From Prosthecobacter sp. (GTDB lineage Bacteria; Verrucomicrobiota; Verrucomicrobiia; Verrucomicrobiales; Verrucomicrobiaceae), in assembly GCA_021733925.1 (NCBI GenBank), contig JAIPJY010000003.1, positions 1 to 64,000 on the forward strand: a DNA stretch of 64,000 nt, written 5' to 3'. Position numbers and translations under genes: made by a program. Under the pieces are notes generated by a model, which was given only the letters and a program-made list of their open reading frames with translations, was not told the origin of the DNA and searched no databases. Of this stretch, positions 43,195-52,028 are shown in pieces. Within the stretch, counting starts at the first letter, position 1. The number at the start of each line of letters is the position of its first letter.

Positions 43195-44847
43195 CTACTC
43201 ATACTTCACGTGGGCCTCCAGTTTCTCGATCTGCATGGCGGATTTCTCCGATGAGACGCGGACTTCCACTTCGTTCACTCCTTGCTTCCATGCGCTGACC
43301 GGCACGACGCAGTCCAGCCGCAGCAGTTTTTGTTTGGGATTCACGGGACGCGGTTTGTAACCGGAGGTGGGCTGGGGTTTGGGCGAGAAAATCTGCGCAT
43401 CCTTCCATTCTGGGTCGCGCGTCGTCACGGACAGCAGCATGCCGTTGCAGTGAAGCTCGATCACGTCGGACTCGGCCGCCTGAAACAAAATGCAGCGGAG
43501 GGTGAGGCTGGCCTCCGCACCGTTGGCGGGAGGTGCATCGCTGATGTGCAGCGTGAACTTTGCGGAGCGAGCATCCTCGGTGAATAGATGGGGCAGGGGA
43601 GCGGTGTCGTTGTGGTTGAAAAACCCATCGGCCCATGGATAACCACCGCGTCGTTCGACGGCGAAGAGCTTGTTCTTTCCTGCCATCGTTTGTGGATCGC
43701 CCACCTGCTGGTAGGCGGCCTGATGCGAGAGAGGACCGGGGTCTGAGCCGGTGATGATGCAGGCTGCGGCGGTGCCGATGGACCAGTTGAAAGTCGCCAC
43801 GTTGTCCGCCCCGCGTTGAAAGTGATTGGCGAATACGCCGCGCAAAAACTCGATGGAACCGTAGCGATAGCCATCGGTGGCGTGGTGATCATCAAAACAG
43901 GGCTGGAGCTGAACGTCCTTGCCAACCGCTGAGCGAATTCCTTCCACATCGACATCCATCGAGCGCGATCCAAGCGTGAGGACATCGACGAGATGCTGCT
44001 CCGCCCATGCCTTCACATCCAAGCCGTCGATCTGGCAACCTGAGAGTGTCTGTGGGACTTTTGCCGCCAGCAGGAGAGGTCTTCCACGCTGCTGTGCGAC
44101 TTCCTGCAACATCAGCCGGACCATGCGCATGAATTCCGTGACATGCCCGCGAAGCTCCCACTGGTGGCCGACAGGAAGGCAGGGAATATGGCGGGAGAAA
44201 TCAATCTGAATGCCGTCCAGATCATAGCGCGTCACCAGTTCACGCAGGATTGCCACCTTGTGCTCGCGCAGTCCGGCAGAGGCGAGGTTCCACATGCCCT
44301 GCGGCCACCACGAGGCGGGCACCACCCAGTCGGGATGTTCGACCTTGAGCGGATGCGGTTGCTTTGACAGGCCGCCTTCGGGCAGGCATTCAACCTCGCT
44401 GATGCGGTGATTCCAGAAGACCTCAAGCTTGCGGCGGCGTGTTTCATTGATGAGTTGTTCGACCCAGTCCACTCCGCTACGAAGCCATTGCCTGAGCAGT
44501 GGATGATCCACCGGCGGCTCGATCTTGCTTGGGTAGGAACACCCCAGCGGACTGCCGCCGATGTCCCACCAGATGGCGTCAATCTGACTGCCCGGCTCGT
44601 CCGCAAACGAGAACACCGCATCGCGAAAGCGGGTGAAGGCGGTGTCGCCATTCCGGTTGAGCTTCCAGTAGCTCCACATTGTGTCATTCGCATCGTACTG
44701 CACCACGATGCGCCGACGGCGGCGCTGCATCGTCTCGCGATGATCCGCCGGCAAATCCAGCGGCTGCGATTTCGCGTCCGCAGACTGCAGCGAACCCGCA
44801 CTCAGCAATGCCGCTGCGCTGGTGTGCAGAAACGTTCGGCGGTTCAT
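43195..44847 (-). CDS. Exported glycoside-hydrolase-like TIM-barrel protein
   Basis: 550 residues from the ATG at 44847; MNRRTFLHTSAAALLSAGS is a Tat-type signal, and 18 upstream in-frame codons are less likely. The barrel region has AIWWDIGGSPLGCSYPS, EVFWNHRISEVECLPEGG and DLDGIQIDFSRHIPCLP, reminiscent of hypothetical GH families that include the strand motif (G)IQIDF. The C-terminal 120 residues form a beta-rich domain. No family assigned with confidence; probable extracellular carbohydrate-active enzyme. Confidence 0.75.
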   Translation of the reverse strand: MNRRTFLHTSAAALLSAGSLQSADAKSQPLDLPADHRETMQRRRRRIVVQYDANDTMWSYWKLNRNGDTAFTRFRDAVFSFADEPGSQIDAIWWDIGGSPLGCSYPSKIEPPVDHPLLRQWLRSGVDWVEQLINETRRRKLEVFWNHRISEVECLPEGGLSKQPHPLKVEHPDWVVPASWWPQGMWNLASAGLREHKVAILRELVTRYDLDGIQIDFSRHIPCLPVGHQWELRGHVTEFMRMVRLMLQEVAQQRGRPLLLAAKVPQTLSGCQIDGLDVKAWAEQHLVDVLTLGSRSMDVDVEGIRSAVGKDVQLQPCFDDHHATDGYRYGSIEFLRGVFANHFQRGADNVATFNWSIGTAAACIITGSDPGPLSHQAAYQQVGDPQTMAGKNKLFAVERRGGYPWADGFFNHNDTAPLPHLFTEDARSAKFTLHISDAPPANGAEASLTLRCILFQAAESDVIELHCNGMLLSVTTRDPEWKDAQIFSPKPQPTSGYKPRPVNPKQKLLRLDCVVPVSAWKQGVNEVEVRVSSEKSAMQIEKLEAHVKYE

Positions 44848-44884
44848 CGGTGAAGACCGCTGAGAACACGCGATTGCGCGGATG

Positions 44885-45034
44885 TCATTGGAAGAATTCA
44901 TGGAAAAATCGTGTCTTGGATGATGGTTCTCTCACTTCGCCGTCGCTGGCTCCACGCGGCGCATCCTGAGCCGGCAGTGGAGATGACAAAGTCAATCCCA
45001 CTGAGAAGATGAGCGTGTGGAGCAGGCGGTTCAT
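44885..45034 (-). CDS. Very short signal-peptide-bearing ORF (49 residues)
   Basis: Starts at 45034 with a 4-nt overlap on the symporter stop. MNRLLHTLIFSVGLTLSSPLPAQ is a plausible signal peptide, followed by only 26 hydrophilic residues. It could be a leader left by deletion of a secreted enzyme, as at 36584-36727, or a real small secreted peptide. No similarity recognised. Confidence 0.4.
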   Translation of the reverse strand: MNRLLHTLIFSVGLTLSSPLPAQDAPRGASDGEVREPSSKTRFFHEFFQ

Positions 45035-46518
45035 GACAAAAGGTTCTTTGAAGCCCGGCCGATGGGCAGCAGGCTGGCAAGGCTGCCGCAGACCAAGCCA
45101 GCCGCAAACGATCCAGGCATGATCCACATGATGCTGACGGGGGGCAGACCCAGCGGTCCGGCATAGGCGATGCACACCGCCGTGGCGACGCTTGCCAGCG
45201 CGGCAACCAGCGCGCCGAATGTCGTGGCCCAGCGAACGAACATGGCCATGAAAAAGAGAACGAACAGTGGTGCGGTCAGCAGGTTCACGGCGCGGTAGCA
45301 GACATCAAGGAGATTGCCTTCGATGCGGCTCACCAGCTGGCTGATCAGGATCACGGCGATGCCGATGCCGGCGGAAATCCAGCGCGCCAGTCGCATGCGG
45401 CCGGCATCGGTCAGCGGCGACGAGCGGAAGCGCGCGATGAAGTCTTCGGTGATGACCAAGGATGATGAGTTCATGCCGGACGACAGGCTGGACATGGCTG
45501 CAGCGAGCACTGCGGCGATAATCAAGCCGGTCATGCCCGCGGGCAGGCCGACCATGACGAAGCGCGGGAACAACCGGTCAGCGCCCGTGACGAGGCTGGC
45601 GGATTCGGTGAACAACTCGGGATGCCTGGTGAAATAACCCACCAGTGAGAGGCCGACCAGCCCGAGCAGGATGCCCACCAGGGCTTCCGAAGCCAGCGTG
45701 GTAAAGAGCGATCTGCGGGCTGTCCGCGCATCGCGCGTCGACAGCCAGCGCTGAATCGCCATCTGGTCCGAGCCAAAGGTGCAGACAAACCACGCGAATG
45801 AAGACATGATCATGCCCAGAAACGTCATGCGAGTGGTCGAATCGAAACCAAAGTGCGGTTCATCCCAGTGCGCCGCCCATTGATGCGGCCACCACGCGGA
45901 GACACCGCCGAGATCCACCGTGACAATCACGATCACCGTCGCCGCGCCGCCGAGCATGATCAACGACTGCACCGCATCGGTAAGGACGACGGCGCGCAGC
46001 CCGCCTTCCGCCGTGTAGATGAGAGTGATGACGCACATCGCCACGCTGGCGAGCACCGTTGCCTGCGGATCCAGGCCCAGCATCGGGGCCAGGACTTTGT
46101 CAGAAGTTGCATACAAGATCGTCGCCATCCAGCCCAGCCGCATCGACAGGAACATCGACGCGCCGACCAATCGCACACTCGGCCCGAAGCGTTGCTCGAG
46201 CATCTCATAGGCACTGGCGGCCTGCTGCCGCATGATGAAGGGAATGAGCCCCCACCCGACCACGATGCCAATCAGTGGAAAAACCGCATACTGCGCCAGC
46301 TGCATTGGCCCGTGTTTGATCATCTCCCCAGGCACCGCAAGGTAGGAGAGCGCACTCGTCAGCGTGGCAAACAGCGACAGTCCCACCGCAAACGGACTCA
46401 TGCGCCGGCCTCCCAGCATGTAGTCATCGGTCGTCTTGTTTCGCCGCGCATAATACTGGCCGATCGCCAGCATGCCGACGGCGTAGCATGCGATGACGAG
46501 CCAGTCCAAGATTCTCAT
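45031..46518 (-). CDS. Sodium:solute symporter (SSS family)
   Basis: A 495-residue inner-membrane transporter with about 13 helices. RRNKTTDDYMLGGRRMSPFAVGLSLFATLTSALSYLAVPGEM and TAEGGLRAVVLTDAVQSLIML match the SSS (SLC5-like) signature regions. It probably imports the substrate or product of the surrounding exported hydrolases using the sodium gradient. It follows the MFS gene by 25 bp. Confidence 0.93.
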   Translation of the reverse strand: MRILDWLVIACYAVGMLAIGQYYARRNKTTDDYMLGGRRMSPFAVGLSLFATLTSALSYLAVPGEMIKHGPMQLAQYAVFPLIGIVVGWGLIPFIMRQQAASAYEMLEQRFGPSVRLVGASMFLSMRLGWMATILYATSDKVLAPMLGLDPQATVLASVAMCVITLIYTAEGGLRAVVLTDAVQSLIMLGGAATVIVIVTVDLGGVSAWWPHQWAAHWDEPHFGFDSTTRMTFLGMIMSSFAWFVCTFGSDQMAIQRWLSTRDARTARRSLFTTLASEALVGILLGLVGLSLVGYFTRHPELFTESASLVTGADRLFPRFVMVGLPAGMTGLIIAAVLAAAMSSLSSGMNSSSLVITEDFIARFRSSPLTDAGRMRLARWISAGIGIAVILISQLVSRIEGNLLDVCYRAVNLLTAPLFVLFFMAMFVRWATTFGALVAALASVATAVCIAYAGPLGLPPVSIMWIMPGSFAAGLVCGSLASLLPIGRASKNLLS

Positions 46519-46543
46519 TCGATGTGGAAAAAAGGATCGAACT

Positions 46544-47845
46544 TCATGAAGAGACCTGGGTTTGAGCGAGATCGCGTGGAAACCATGTCCTGATGCCGAT
46601 GATCAAGGCGGCTCCTGCCACGAGATAGGCGAGTGCGGTGATGGAGAGCATGCGGTCGATGCCGAGAGTTTGCTTCCACATGCCGCCGAAGAGCGTGGCA
46701 AAGCCGGAGGTGATGGCACCGAAGAAATTGAGCATGCCCACGGCGGTGGCGCGGGCGGTGGAGGAGATGATGTCGAAGGTGGCAGGGAAAATATTGGCGA
46801 TGAAGAGCCCGCTGAACAAGCCGAAGCCCGTCGCGGCGATGCGCGTGACGAGAAGCGTGTCACTGTTCCCAAGCGCATGAATGCATGGCGCAGAAAGCAT
46901 GAGGCCGCAGACCATCAGCCAGAAGCGCGCGGCTTTCGTGCGATGGTAAAGTGCATCGGCGATCATGCCGCCACCGATCACGCCGACAAAGGTCGCGGTT
47001 TGCAAGAAGACGGTGGCGTTGAAGGCGGCGTCGGCCTGATTGAGGTGGAACTTGCCGTGCAGGAAGGCGGGGAGCCAGCCATAGAGCAGCCAGATGCCGA
47101 AGACGAACACAGGAAACACAAGGCATAGCAGCAGGAAGGTGCGTGACCGGGTGAGGGCGCTGAAAGTGATGCCCGCCGTGGTCGCGACTTTGTCAGCCTG
47201 CGGTTCTTTGACGCGGCGAAGAAAAGCGAAGTATGGAAGCGCATACAACACACCCACCGCGCCGAGCGCGAAGAAGGCCTCGCGCCACTGGCCGCGATCC
47301 GCCATCCAGCCGCCGAACCAGCTTCCTGCCACGGTTCCGGCTATTTGACCCGTCATGAGCATCGAAACAGCACGGGAACGTCGCGCGGCGGGATACGCGC
47401 CAGCCGTGAGCGCGACTGCACTCGACATGTAGAGCGATTCAGAGACACCCATGGCCGCACGCATGGCGAGCAGCGCCGCTCCCGAGGCGACGAGGCCGGT
47501 GCCGATGGTGACAAGGCTCCACACGACGAGGCTGAGCACCACGAGCAACCGCTTGGAGAAACGATCGCCGAGATAGCCGGAGATCGGGCAGCCTATGGCA
47601 TACACCCAGAGAAACACGGCGCCGACAAGGCCGAGTTGATGGTCGCTCATGCTCAGGCTGGCCTTCAGCGAGGGAAACATCGCGAACACGGCCTGACGGT
47701 CGCAGTAGTTGAGGAAGTACGCGAACCACATGAGGGCGACGAGCGCCATGGCGGTTGTTGCACCCTTCGGCGGGGCGGATCGCACAGGTTCTGAATTCAT
47801 GCGTTTATCGGTGACAGGCGTGCCTGCTGATGTCGACGTGTTCAT
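46544..47845 (-). CDS. Major facilitator superfamily transporter
   Basis: 433 residues from the ATG at 47845, preferred because it overlaps the deacylase stop by 4 nt; an ATG two codons earlier also exists. Twelve hydrophobic segments. ALMWFAYFLNYCDRQAVFAMFP and SGYLGDRFSKRLLVVLSLV (loop 2-3 motif) resemble the anion:cation symporter subfamily, suggesting a carboxylated solute such as an organic acid or amino-acid derivative. Confidence 0.92.
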   Translation of the reverse strand: MNTSTSAGTPVTDKRMNSEPVRSAPPKGATTAMALVALMWFAYFLNYCDRQAVFAMFPSLKASLSMSDHQLGLVGAVFLWVYAIGCPISGYLGDRFSKRLLVVLSLVVWSLVTIGTGLVASGAALLAMRAAMGVSESLYMSSAVALTAGAYPAARRSRAVSMLMTGQIAGTVAGSWFGGWMADRGQWREAFFALGAVGVLYALPYFAFLRRVKEPQADKVATTAGITFSALTRSRTFLLLCLVFPVFVFGIWLLYGWLPAFLHGKFHLNQADAAFNATVFLQTATFVGVIGGGMIADALYHRTKAARFWLMVCGLMLSAPCIHALGNSDTLLVTRIAATGFGLFSGLFIANIFPATFDIISSTARATAVGMLNFFGAITSGFATLFGGMWKQTLGIDRMLSITALAYLVAGAALIIGIRTWFPRDLAQTQVSS

Positions 47846-48849
47846 GCGCACAGCACTTCACGTTCGATGACTTGTCTGGCGATCACCGCCACGCAATCGC
47901 CTTGCTGGGTCAGACACGGCGCGCGCATGGTGATGAGATAACCGGCGCTTTGCGCGATGATCTGTTCCGGCGCACGATCAGGCCGCTCCAGATGATGGAT
48001 ATGGCCGACGGTCTGGCCCTTCTTGACCTTCGTGCCGAGATCGAGGGTGATCTCAAAGATGCCGGACTCTGGCGCGAGGATGTAATCCTCTCGATTGGTG
48101 GCCTGCGTGATGATGGCGGGTGATTTGCGGGGCTGCACGCGACCTTTGAGCGCGCCGACATGGATGAGGACGTTCTTCAATCCACTTTGTGTGATGCGAT
48201 GCACACTGGCGGGAATGCACTCGCCGCCGCCGAGTTCGGTGGTGATGACGAGCTTGCCCTGATTCTCCGCTTCCACTGGCAGCAGGCCCGTTCCAGCGAT
48301 GTCAGCGTAGATGAAGCAGAATTCCGTGCCCCAGGCGAGCATGGCGGCAAACATCCTGGCGCGCTGCTCACGATCCGGCACTAGATGCATGTGCGAGCAC
48401 GGAACGAACTCCATGCTGCGACCGCCGGAGTGCATGTCGATGACGACATCGCTGAGCGGAAACAGCACCGTGCGCAGGTAATGCGCGATCTGGCTGGTGA
48501 CCGGACCTTCGGGGTCGCCGGGGAAGGCGCGATTCATGTTCATGCCATCGAGCGGTGACAAGCGCGTCGCTGCACGGGCAGCGGGCAGGTTCAATGAAGG
48601 AATCAGAATGATGCGGCCCGTGACTTTTTCGGGCGTCAGCTCGCGCGCGAGTTTCATGCTGGCGATCTGGCCCTGGTATTCGTCGCCATGATTACCGCCG
48701 AGCACGAGAACGGTCGGCCCTTTGCCATGGGCGACGATGGTGATCGGGATCATGACATTCGCCCAGCCGCCGAGGTTGTGGGAGTAGGGTACTTGCAGGA
48801 AGCCCTGCTGCTTGCCCGGTTTGTCGAAGTCGAGAGAAGTGATGACCAT
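47842..48849 (-). CDS. Succinylglutamate desuccinylase/aspartoacylase family deacylase (AstE/DoeB-like)
   Basis: A 335-residue cytoplasmic zinc enzyme. VLVLGGNHGDEYQGQIAS gives the first zinc ligands (H, E), VVIDMHSGGRSMEFVPC the third (H), and TTELGGGE the catalytic glutamate region. The C-terminal domain (GIFEITLDLGTKVKKGQTVGHIH) is barrel/hybrid-like. DoeB-type members remove acetyl from N-acetyl-diaminobutyrate; others remove N-acyl groups from amino acids. As the first gene of the long run it suggests that an N-acylated amino acid is the imported compound. The 112 bp upstream (48850-48961) show no gene. Confidence 0.88.
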   Translation of the reverse strand: MVITSLDFDKPGKQQGFLQVPYSHNLGGWANVMIPITIVAHGKGPTVLVLGGNHGDEYQGQIASMKLARELTPEKVTGRIILIPSLNLPAARAATRLSPLDGMNMNRAFPGDPEGPVTSQIAHYLRTVLFPLSDVVIDMHSGGRSMEFVPCSHMHLVPDREQRARMFAAMLAWGTEFCFIYADIAGTGLLPVEAENQGKLVITTELGGGECIPASVHRITQSGLKNVLIHVGALKGRVQPRKSPAIITQATNREDYILAPESGIFEITLDLGTKVKKGQTVGHIHHLERPDRAPEQIIAQSAGYLITMRAPCLTQQGDCVAVIARQVIEREVLCA

Positions 48850-48961
48850 GACACCTCTACGTTGCCAGTGAGCCTCACCTCACGGACTAAATCGCCAACG
48901 ATTTGGCAGGCAGGTGAAGTGATTTTTGCTTTCGCAAGACTAAGGACTTCCGCAAAAGCTG

Positions 48962-51805
48962 TCAGCTTTCGCCATATGGAAAGCGGCAGACGACGCTGAC
49001 GCCGCCGCGGGGGCGGGATTTGATCGTGAGACTGCCGTCGATGAGGTTGGCGCGGTAATCCATGACGCGCAGGCCGATGCCCGCATGTTCGGGAGTACGT
49101 TTGCCGAGGCCTGAGCCGTTGTCTTCGATCTTTAGAACGGCTTCGTTTTCTCCCAGAAGCTGGAGCGAAAGCTTGATGGTGGACGGATGGCCGTGACGCA
49201 GGGCGTTGTTGGCGGCTTCCTGGGCGATGCGGTAGATGTGCGTCTCTTTTTCCGAGTCTTCGATTTTGATGTCGGGATTGACCTCGCAGGTGCAAGCGGT
49301 GCGATGATTGGTACGGATCGTTTCGGCCAGGAGGTGGAGAGCTCCTCCCAGCCCGCGATTTTTCACGGAGGCCGGTGAGAGGCTGTGGGACATGCGCCGG
49401 ACTTCCTGAATGGCTTCCTGAATGAGATGATGAATGCGGGCGGCGCTCTGGCGCTGATCACCGGTGAGTTCGGATTCGAGGGCCTCAATCAAGCTGGACA
49501 CCCCCGTCATCGTCTGGCCGACGCCGTCATGCAGGTTGTGGCCGATGCGCGCCTGCTCCTGCTCGGAGATTTTGAGGATTTCTTTTTGCAGGCGGTTGCG
49601 CTCCGTGAGGTCGGTGCCAGTGACGATGATACGGTCCACTGCACCTTCAGGCGTGTGGGTGATGATGCTGGAAAGCGCGACTACATGCCGTTTGCGGTCT
49701 TTGCCGATGAGCGTGACCTCCCTGGAGGAAATGTTTTTGCCGGCCAGCATTTCTTTGAAGCGCTTTTGCGAACGGGTTTTCTCCGCAGGGTCCATGAAAT
49801 CGGACTTCCATGGAGGTTGTTTACCGACCAGATCCTTCCGCTTGTAACCCAGCATTTGCAGGGTGGCTTCGTTGGCGTGGATCAGATTGCCGTGCCGGTC
49901 CAGCAGGATGATGATGGCCGAGGTGTGACTGGCCAGGATTTCATTGAAGCCGAGCTCCCGGCGGTAGTTTGCCTCCGCCAGCTTGCGGCTGGTGATGTCC
50001 TCCACCATGGCGAGCAGCTGGTTGGGGCGTCCGCTCTTAGTGCTGAGCAGGGAGGCATTGAGATTCACCCAGACCACTGAACCATCCGGACGCACATAAC
50101 GCTGTTCCACTTGAAACTCGGAGGATTTGGCTGCTTTGAGCTGCTTGTGCAGATGATGGTTTTTGGCGTGGTCATCCGGGTGGGTGATCTCATCAAAGGC
50201 AATCTTCAGCATGTCTTTGCGCGACCTGCCCACGATTGTGCAGAAGCGGCGGTTCACATCCACAAAGCGGCCCGTGGTGAAATCCACGAGGCCGACACCC
50301 ACGACGGCCTGCTCGAAGATGGCGCGGAAACGAACCTCGCTCTCAATCAAAGCCTGCTCCGCCTGCTTGTGCTCGGTAATGTCCTGAAATGTGCCTATCA
50401 GTTTGACGGTTTGGCCGTTCTTGCGAATGGCGAACCCTTGGGTGCGCGCCCAGAAGCGCCGTCCTTTGGCGGTGAGGACCGGCAGTTCCAGATCGTAGGC
50501 GGTGCCGTGTTCGATGGCGGCTTTCACGGATGCTCGGATGATCTGCTGCTCCTTATGGGCGTAGAAACTGATCGCCTGTTTCAGTGAAGGAGTTGTCTTG
50601 CTCTCGATCTCGAAAAGCCGACAGGTTTCGAGGGACCAGAACAGCTTCTTTGAGGCCACCTCCAGCTCCCAGCCGCCAATTTTGGCCATCTCCCCGGTCC
50701 GCTCGAGCAACTCTGTCGTCCTGGCCAGTGACTGCTCCACCCGTTTGCGTTCTGTGATGTCCTGCATGATGGCGATGTGCCGCGAAGGCGGCTCGCCTTT
50801 TTTCCACATTGGGGAAACCGTGAGATTGATCCAGGTGATGCTGCCATCGGCATGAAGATGGCGTTTCTCAATGGTGTAGGTTTGGAGCTTGCCTGACTTC
50901 AGCCTCTTCATGTGTTCCAGATTGGCCTGCAAATCGTCTGGATGGGCGATGTGCATGAAGGTCGTGGCCAGCATCTGCCTGCGTGTCAGCCGGGCGATGT
51001 CGCAGGCCCGTTGATTGACGTTGAGGAAACGGCCGGTGTTGCTGTCGATCAAAGCGACACCGACGGCGGCCTGCTCAAAGATGGCGCGGAACTGCGCATT
51101 GCTCTCCTGCATGGCTGCCTCGGCAGCCCGGCGTGCGGAAGTGTCTGTCAGCAGAGCCATGGCCCCCACGTAGACACCCTGGTTGTTGGTGATGGGATTG
51201 GTGGAGACAAACGCCCACAGTGGCTTGCCGTCTTTGCGCATGTACTTGAACTCAAACTGATCTGATATCCCTTTCTTCCGGTTCTTGATATGGGTGACCA
51301 GGAGGGATTTGCCCTCATCGTCCAGGAAGTCGCTGATGGGACGTCCGATCATTTCCTCCGGCTTGTAACCCATCATCTTCGCCATCTTGGGATTGACATA
51401 GTCGGTGAGTGATCGGGCATCGATCGTCCAGATGCCTTCTTCGGCGGTTTGCACGATGCGGCGGTATAGCTCCTCGCTTTCATGCAGCGCGAGTTCGGAG
51501 TTGCGGCGTTTGGTGATGTCTATGATGCCGCCGGACAGGTGAGTCACACTGCCCCTGGCATCCATGATCGGAGTCACGGAGATCTTGCCGTATTTGATGC
51601 CTGATGAATGGGCGTAGGTTTCATCCCAACGGACGGTCTGCCGGCTGCGGATTGATTCGCGGCACTGCTTCAGCGCGTGTGTGCAGGCGGGCTCCGGGAT
51701 GATTTGTTCGATTCGTTTGCCGATCACCTGCTGCGGCCGCAGGCCGGCGGCGGCGAGAAAACGGTGGTTGGCAGAGTGGAAGCGCAGCTGCTGGCCCGGC
51801 TCCAC
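48962..51805 (-). CDS. Multi-PAS sensor histidine kinase (NarL-type HisKA_3)
   Basis: At least 947 residues. About six tandem PAS/PAC units (repeated FRAIFEQAAVGVALID, NVNQRACDI and DITERKR-type endings) are followed by HisKA_3 with EQARIGHNLHDGVGQTM (likely phospho-His 759) and HATPase_c (AQEAANNALRHG, IEDNGSGLG). No transmembrane helix, so it is cytosolic. The only in-frame start is GTG 51805, which cuts into the first PAS. If the G7 run at 51934-51940 had six bases, translation from the ATG at 51950 would supply a complete N-terminus. No partner response regulator is adjacent. Confidence 0.88.
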   Translation of the reverse strand: MEPGQQLRFHSANHRFLAAAGLRPQQVIGKRIEQIIPEPACTHALKQCRESIRSRQTVRWDETYAHSSGIKYGKISVTPIMDARGSVTHLSGGIIDITKRRNSELALHESEELYRRIVQTAEEGIWTIDARSLTDYVNPKMAKMMGYKPEEMIGRPISDFLDDEGKSLLVTHIKNRKKGISDQFEFKYMRKDGKPLWAFVSTNPITNNQGVYVGAMALLTDTSARRAAEAAMQESNAQFRAIFEQAAVGVALIDSNTGRFLNVNQRACDIARLTRRQMLATTFMHIAHPDDLQANLEHMKRLKSGKLQTYTIEKRHLHADGSITWINLTVSPMWKKGEPPSRHIAIMQDITERKRVEQSLARTTELLERTGEMAKIGGWELEVASKKLFWSLETCRLFEIESKTTPSLKQAISFYAHKEQQIIRASVKAAIEHGTAYDLELPVLTAKGRRFWARTQGFAIRKNGQTVKLIGTFQDITEHKQAEQALIESEVRFRAIFEQAVVGVGLVDFTTGRFVDVNRRFCTIVGRSRKDMLKIAFDEITHPDDHAKNHHLHKQLKAAKSSEFQVEQRYVRPDGSVVWVNLNASLLSTKSGRPNQLLAMVEDITSRKLAEANYRRELGFNEILASHTSAIIILLDRHGNLIHANEATLQMLGYKRKDLVGKQPPWKSDFMDPAEKTRSQKRFKEMLAGKNISSREVTLIGKDRKRHVVALSSIITHTPEGAVDRIIVTGTDLTERNRLQKEILKISEQEQARIGHNLHDGVGQTMTGVSSLIEALESELTGDQRQSAARIHHLIQEAIQEVRRMSHSLSPASVKNRGLGGALHLLAETIRTNHRTACTCEVNPDIKIEDSEKETHIYRIAQEAANNALRHGHPSTIKLSLQLLGENEAVLKIEDNGSGLGKRTPEHAGIGLRVMDYRANLIDGSLTIKSRPRGGVSVVCRFPYGES

Positions 51806-51933
51806 GGAGAGGCTGAAGAGGGCGGCGTCGACGCTGTTATAAAACTGGGCCAGCTGTTCAGCAGTGGCGACAGATTCACTTCCCTGAGTGAGTGATGCAA
51901 CAGCGGTCGTGGTTTTGCGCCTGGCCGCCGTCT

Positions 51934-51940
51934 GGGGGGG
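51934..51940. other. G7 homopolymer in the 5' region of the histidine kinase gene
   Basis: On the coding strand this is C7, four codons into an ORF starting at 51950. With seven Cs that frame stops after 24 codons. With six Cs it runs MKKSPQTAARRKTTTAV... into the PAS domain. It is either an assembly/sequencing indel or a slipped-strand switch. Confidence 0.65.
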
Positions 51941-52028
51941 ATTTCTTCATGCAAGAAAGCAGTCGCTGGTTTTAGCAAACCCGATCTTATCCACGGGGCA
52001 CGGGCTAAGCAAGCAGGATGCAAGGGTA

